Below are positions 19,291-23,081 of a stretch of 23,081 nucleotides of DNA, one piece after another. The stretch is from positions 1-23,081 of IMG/VR virus record IMGVR_UViG_3300020182_000199. One strand, given 5' to 3'. The first letter of the stretch is position 1. Each line of letters opens with the position of its first letter. The notes beneath the pieces were generated by a model. It was given only the letters and a program-made list of their open reading frames with translations. It was not told where the DNA came from and did no database searches. Source of the stretch: a virus. A program made the position numbers and the translations under genes.

Positions 19291-21932
19291 TGAGCGTACA
19301 ACTTATAATATATCCACAAAGTTATGAAGGGACTCATAACGCTATTTCAGGAACACCTAGTGAATTTGTTGTTGATGGAATAAACTTTAACACTATAAAT
19401 ACTTCCACGCAGTATGTAGCCTCTGCTCCTTTTCCACAGAATGCAATAAACTTTTACGCTCCCACACTTCCTTTAAACAATTGGGATAGATATAATAGTT
19501 TAGGGGGTGGTATTGTAAGTGAAACTTCAGGTGATATTGTGTTTTCAGGAGGTACTTCAGGAAATGAAGATTGTGGTATAATTCAAAAGCTATCTAATTT
19601 AACAATAGGAATAGATTATACAGTAAGTGTTGATATTGCCTTAGTTTCTGCAACTGCTGACTTATTTGTAAACACTTATAACGGAACTATTTTAAATTCA
19701 ACAGCGACACTTACACAATCTGTAGGAGTTGTTTCAACAACCTTTACAGCAAACGCAACAGACCAAACTATTCTAATAGGTACTTCAGGAATTGGAGCAA
19801 TAATTGTAAGTTCAATTTCAACACAACAAGTTAGTGGATTAACAGTTGCTAGTTTATCTGACGGACAAGTAATTTGCGACCTTTATGAAGATGAAGATAT
19901 TCCTTTAAGTCTTAGTGTTGATGACTTTAAAAATGTAGCTGAAAAGGTGCAGTCTTATTCTAAAGCGTTTAATCTTCCTGCTACAAAAAGAAACAATAGA
20001 ATCTTTGACCAAATCTTTGAAATAACTCGTTCAGATGATGGCGTTATTTTCAACCCTTATAAGAAGACTCAATGCGTACTTAAGCAAGATGGCTTTATTT
20101 TATTTGAAGGGTATTTAAGACTGTTAGATGTAACGGATAAGGAAGGAGAAATAAGCTACAATGTAAACTTGTATTCAGAAGTAGTAGCGTTGGCTGATGT
20201 TTTGAAAGACAGAGCTTTTAGAGATTTAGACTTTACAGAATTAGAACACGAATACAATAGAACGCAAATTACAGTTAGTTGGAACGATACAGGTTCAGGC
20301 ATAACTTACTTAAACCCTAGTACTTCAGGGTTCAGAGATGCTAATTCAACTGTCAAATATCCTTTTGTAGATTGGAATCATCAATTTATTGTAGGAGGTT
20401 CTAGTAATAGTGGAAATTTAGCAACTGATGGAAACCCTGAACTTACACAATTAGAACAAGCGTTTAGACCTTTTATAAATATTAAGTACTTAATAGACAG
20501 GATATTTGAACCTACTCCTTTTACTTACGAAAGTGCTTTGTTTGATACGACAGAATTTAAGAAGCTTTATATGGACTTTAATTGGGGTTCAGGTAATGCA
20601 CCTGTTGTGTTTAATTCTAGTGCAAATATTACAAGAAATTCACAACAAATACTTACTACGTCTTACGCTACATTAGATTTTGATTCTTCAACACCCCCTT
20701 CAGATTTTGGTTATTCATCAGGTGTTTTTACAGCTCAAGTAGATAGTCAAATCTACAACCTGTCTTTTAATATGATTTTTAAAACACCTTCTTCACCTCA
20801 ATCTTTAGATGTGCAATGGATTGTAAACGGAGTACCTTTTTTTTCAGTTAATGGTCAGGTTGTAACCACTTCTAACCCTTTTACTTATGCGGGTAATATT
20901 ACGACTACATTGTCAGCAGGTGATACTATTGTATGTCAAGCAAAAAGTTCTAGTACCACAATGTACTTAGAAGGGGGTTCTAATTCTATTATTGCAAATA
21001 CAAGTTCAGACCAAACTACAAACGAAACACTACTAGACACTTTAAGAGGAGAAACAGGTCAATGGGATTTCTTAAAAGGAATACTTACTATGTTTAACTT
21101 AGTTACTTTACCTGATGAAAATAATCCTAACAATATTCTGATAGAACCTTATGCTGATGTGTTTTTGAATAGTGCTGATAGTGTTCAGTTGGATTGGACA
21201 GAAAAGATAGATGTTTCAGAAATGAAGTTAGAACCTTTAGCGGACTTAAATAAAAAGACTATTTTTAAGTTTGTAGAAGACGACGATGACTACGCTTTTA
21301 CTAAATATAAAAATTCAGTAGGTGGACATTTATACGGAAGTAAGATGTATGACGCAGGAAATGAATTTAACATATTAGTTGGAGAAGATGAAATAGTAGC
21401 AGAACCTTTTGCGGCTACAGTAGTCAAACCTTTAATGAGTCAATTTCCTGATTTTATAACTCCTGCACTATATTCTTATAACGCTGATGACGGAACTTCT
21501 GAAGGGTTTGACAATAGTCCTAGAATAATGTATAACAACGGAGTCAAGAATACAGGAGCTTCTTACTATATGCCTTCACAAAATGGTGTTACTTCAGATA
21601 ATCAAGACTATTTTTTACAATTTAGCCATTTGACTGATGTGCCAACAGTAGTAGGTTCAAAAGATTTCCACTTTGGAGAATGTCAGCTTTTAACAGGAGT
21701 TGGTAGTTCTGTTCCTGATAACTTATTTAACTTGTATTGGTTGCCTTACTACTCAGAACTTTACAATCCTAACACTAGAATTATGACTATCAAGGTTAAT
21801 TTAACTCCTGCTGATATTAATACCTTTAAATTCAATGATACTGTATTCCTTAAGAACAGAACATTTAGAGTAAACAAGATAGACTATAAACCAAACGACT
21901 TAGCAACTGTAGAATTTATACTTATACCATAA
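19290..21932 (+). CDS. Large baseplate/tail-tip protein with inserted beta modules
   Basis: An 880-aa protein. Core segments are typical of flavophage tail-tip proteins: LYEDEDIPLSLSVDDFKNVA, SYSKAFNLPATKRNNRIFDQ, KKTQCVLKQDGFILFEGYLR, EISYNVNLYSEVVALADVLK (about 190-310) and later IKYLIDRIFEPTPFTYESAL. Near residues 60-185 a carbohydrate-binding-like jelly roll (NNWDRYNSLGGGIVSETSGD, then LSNLTIGIDYTVSVDIALVS) appears inserted. Near 437-570 a second beta module with C1q/TNF-like strands is inserted (YSSGVFTAQVDSQIYNLSFN; LSAGDTIVCQAKSSSTTMYL). It is probably a baseplate hub or wall protein that exposes extra receptor-binding parts. The C terminus (RTFRVNKIDYKPNDLATVEF) is core again. Overlaps the neighbour genes by one base each. 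Confidence 0.75.
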   Translation: MSVQLIIYPQSYEGTHNAISGTPSEFVVDGINFNTINTSTQYVASAPFPQNAINFYAPTLPLNNWDRYNSLGGGIVSETSGDIVFSGGTSGNEDCGIIQKLSNLTIGIDYTVSVDIALVSATADLFVNTYNGTILNSTATLTQSVGVVSTTFTANATDQTILIGTSGIGAIIVSSISTQQVSGLTVASLSDGQVICDLYEDEDIPLSLSVDDFKNVAEKVQSYSKAFNLPATKRNNRIFDQIFEITRSDDGVIFNPYKKTQCVLKQDGFILFEGYLRLLDVTDKEGEISYNVNLYSEVVALADVLKDRAFRDLDFTELEHEYNRTQITVSWNDTGSGITYLNPSTSGFRDANSTVKYPFVDWNHQFIVGGSSNSGNLATDGNPELTQLEQAFRPFINIKYLIDRIFEPTPFTYESALFDTTEFKKLYMDFNWGSGNAPVVFNSSANITRNSQQILTTSYATLDFDSSTPPSDFGYSSGVFTAQVDSQIYNLSFNMIFKTPSSPQSLDVQWIVNGVPFFSVNGQVVTTSNPFTYAGNITTTLSAGDTIVCQAKSSSTTMYLEGGSNSIIANTSSDQTTNETLLDTLRGETGQWDFLKGILTMFNLVTLPDENNPNNILIEPYADVFLNSADSVQLDWTEKIDVSEMKLEPLADLNKKTIFKFVEDDDDYAFTKYKNSVGGHLYGSKMYDAGNEFNILVGEDEIVAEPFAATVVKPLMSQFPDFITPALYSYNADDGTSEGFDNSPRIMYNNGVKNTGASYYMPSQNGVTSDNQDYFLQFSHLTDVPTVVGSKDFHFGECQLLTGVGSSVPDNLFNLYWLPYYSELYNPNTRIMTIKVNLTPADINTFKFNDTVFLKNRTFRVNKIDYKPNDLATVEFILIP

Positions 21933-22816
21933 TGGCAGAAATAATAAGAACAATAGAAAACTTATCAGGATTTGATGTTAAACCTTATTCAATTTCAAAT
22001 ATTGGGGTTGTAACTTTTACTTCAGGAAACGACTATGAAGATGTGCCTATTTTAGTTACTCCAAATCAATTACAATGTGAAGCTTATGGGTACACTTACA
22101 ATAAAGCGTCAGGAACTTGTTCAACATTTAGATATAATACAAATCTGAATCGTAGCTTTGACAATGAAAATAACAATACTCAAGGCTCAGGGAATACCAC
22201 AGAAACAGGTACTAATAATACTTATATAATGGGGGAGAACAATACTGTAAAAGGTATGTCTAGGAATAACATTATAGTAGGTAATCAAAATGAAATAGCA
22301 AACGGAGTAAATAACGCTAATGTCTATGGTACTTTAGGAGAAGCAACAACTGACAATACTATTGTCTTAGGGGGTAACAAAGCAACAGACAACTTAGCTG
22401 AAAGACAGTCTATGCATATGATGTACGGACTAACAACCACAGACGGAAACACTAAAGCTAGTTACTTAAATAACACTACAGGAAGTTTACTAGAAGTTCC
22501 TGACAATACTGCTATGTACTTTCACGCTGACGTATTAGCAGTAAGAGTAGGAGGTACTGATACGTCAGGAGGTGGAGCAGCAGGTGATTTTGGTAGTTGG
22601 ACTGAAAGGGGTGTTATAATTAACAAGTCAGGAGTTCTAAGTATATCAAGAGAAAGAGATACTGTACAGCATAGTGGTCATACTACTAATTGGCGACCTA
22701 CAGGTGCAGTATCAGGAACTAACTTTGTAATGAATGTAAGAGGACACGAAAATACGATTATAGAATGGTGCAGTAATATAAGATTCACACAAATAAAAAC
22801 AGGGGTAACTTTATAA
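21932..22816 (+). CDS. Tail fibre-like protein with YadA-type repeats
   Basis: A 294-aa protein. Residues about 80-150 hold Asn/Gly-rich repeats of the kind NNTYIMGENNTVKG, NNIIVGNQNEIANGVNNANV and NTIVLGG, which look like the left-handed beta-roll head repeats of YadA-type trimeric adhesins. A preceding Ig-like part (GVVTFTSGNDYEDVPILVTP) may anchor it. The C-terminal ~90 residues are beta-rich with Gly/Ser turns. It may be a trimeric fibre or tail-tip spike that binds the host surface. It lies between the baseplate-like protein and the tape measure gene. Function is inferred from the repeat type; the number of repeats is small. Confidence 0.6.
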   Translation: MAEIIRTIENLSGFDVKPYSISNIGVVTFTSGNDYEDVPILVTPNQLQCEAYGYTYNKASGTCSTFRYNTNLNRSFDNENNNTQGSGNTTETGTNNTYIMGENNTVKGMSRNNIIVGNQNEIANGVNNANVYGTLGEATTDNTIVLGGNKATDNLAERQSMHMMYGLTTTDGNTKASYLNNTTGSLLEVPDNTAMYFHADVLAVRVGGTDTSGGGAAGDFGSWTERGVIINKSGVLSISRERDTVQHSGHTTNWRPTGAVSGTNFVMNVRGHENTIIEWCSNIRFTQIKTGVTL

Positions 22817-22825
22817 AATAAAATT

Positions 22826-23081
22826 ATGGCAGATAAAGTAGTATTAGAAGCGGAAATAAAATCAAACATAGGCAAGGTATCTAAAGAAACAAAAGAATTA
22901 ACTAATGAATTTGGAGCTTTTGGTATTACTATTGGTGGTGTAAAAGACAAGTTCAAAGATGTAGCTAAGATAATGAACAACGGTCTTAAGCAAATAGCTT
23001 TACAAGCGCAATTAGCAGGGGTAGGGTTTAAGAAAATGTTTAGTGGTGATATAATAGGAGGAGCAAAAACGTTATTCGGAG
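22826..23081 (+). CDS. Tape measure protein, N-terminal part (3' truncated by window)
   Basis: Frame open to the last base, 85 codons seen. ATG at 22826 is preceded by an A-rich leader. The product begins MADKVVLEAEIKSNIGKVSK and continues with KELTNEFGAFGITIGGVKDK, helical segments and a Gly/Ala hydrophobic stretch (SGDIIGGAKTLFG) near the edge. Amphipathic helices rich in Lys/Glu with Gly-x-x-x repeats are typical of tape measure N termini, and the gene starts ten bases after the fibre-like gene. Tape measure proteins set tail length and bind the G/GT chaperones predicted at 15524. The truncation prevents length or lytic domain calls. Confidence 0.7.
   Translation, partial: MADKVVLEAEIKSNIGKVSKETKELTNEFGAFGITIGGVKDKFKDVAKIMNNGLKQIALQAQLAGVGFKKMFSGDIIGGAKTLFG

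Noticed and set aside
1-23081. Search for tRNA genes, CRISPR arrays, insertion sequences, integrase or attachment sites
   Set aside because: Gaps are too short for tRNA genes in most places, no cloverleaf or repeat-spacer array is apparent, and no transposase or integrase motifs appear in any frame.

Overview
The window looks like part of the genome of a tailed phage (probably a siphovirus) infecting a marine or freshwater Flavobacteriia/Bacteroidota host. The DNA is AT-rich and every credible gene lies on the + strand, with many 1-14 nt overlaps. One intergenic promoter fits the Bacteroidota consensus TTTG-N18-TAnnTTTG. Many proteins (880-aa baseplate-like protein, 40-aa basic protein, DUF5675 protein, 64-aa membrane protein, tail chaperone) are types I associate with flavophages. 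There is no integrase, repressor, tRNA or host gene, so nothing points to a prophage. The family assignments rest on motif recognition from memory, not on database searches.

Layout. 1-1177: end of a LamG-type fibre/adhesin and a small accessory protein. 1179-3625: portal, with an extra C-terminal domain, and a probable head-tail connector. 3625-4579: a compact set of small overlapping genes, including two holin-like membrane proteins, a small basic protein and a DUF5675 protein (candidate lysis or wall-related region). 4581-5666: metallophosphoesterase. 5667-5840: an intergenic region with a perfect inverted repeat and a strong promoter, from which the early/middle block appears to start. 5841-13987: DNA metabolism block: ERF annealing protein, OB-fold SSB-like protein, DnaA-domain-IV-like protein, winged-helix replication protein, small C5 methyltransferase, PD-(D/E)XK nuclease, NinG, sigma-like factor, DUF3310-like protein, zinc-ribbon proteins, NinB-like protein and an adenine/N4-cytosine methyltransferase. 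14045-15491: small and large terminase subunits. 15524-23081: tail block: tail assembly chaperone with a predicted -1 frameshift, terminator-like protein, HK97-gp10-like protein, large structural/baseplate proteins, YadA-like repeat protein and the beginning of a tape measure protein.

How the genes may work together. The early/middle block would supply replication initiation, single-strand annealing and junction processing (ERF, SSB-like, NinB, NinG, nuclease) and DNA modification, while DNA polymerase, helicase and primase would come from the host or lie outside the window. The sigma-like protein could redirect transcription to packaging and tail genes; a 13-nt motif shared by the gaps before terS and the tail chaperone is a candidate target. 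Packaging uses TerS/TerL and the portal, although portal and terminase are separated by about 11 kb. No major capsid protein was recognised.

Most unusual observations: the T9 frameshift site, a TerL reading frame whose Walker A sequence requires a CTG or other non-standard start, a nested overlapping gene in the DUF5675 region, and the unusual order of structural modules.
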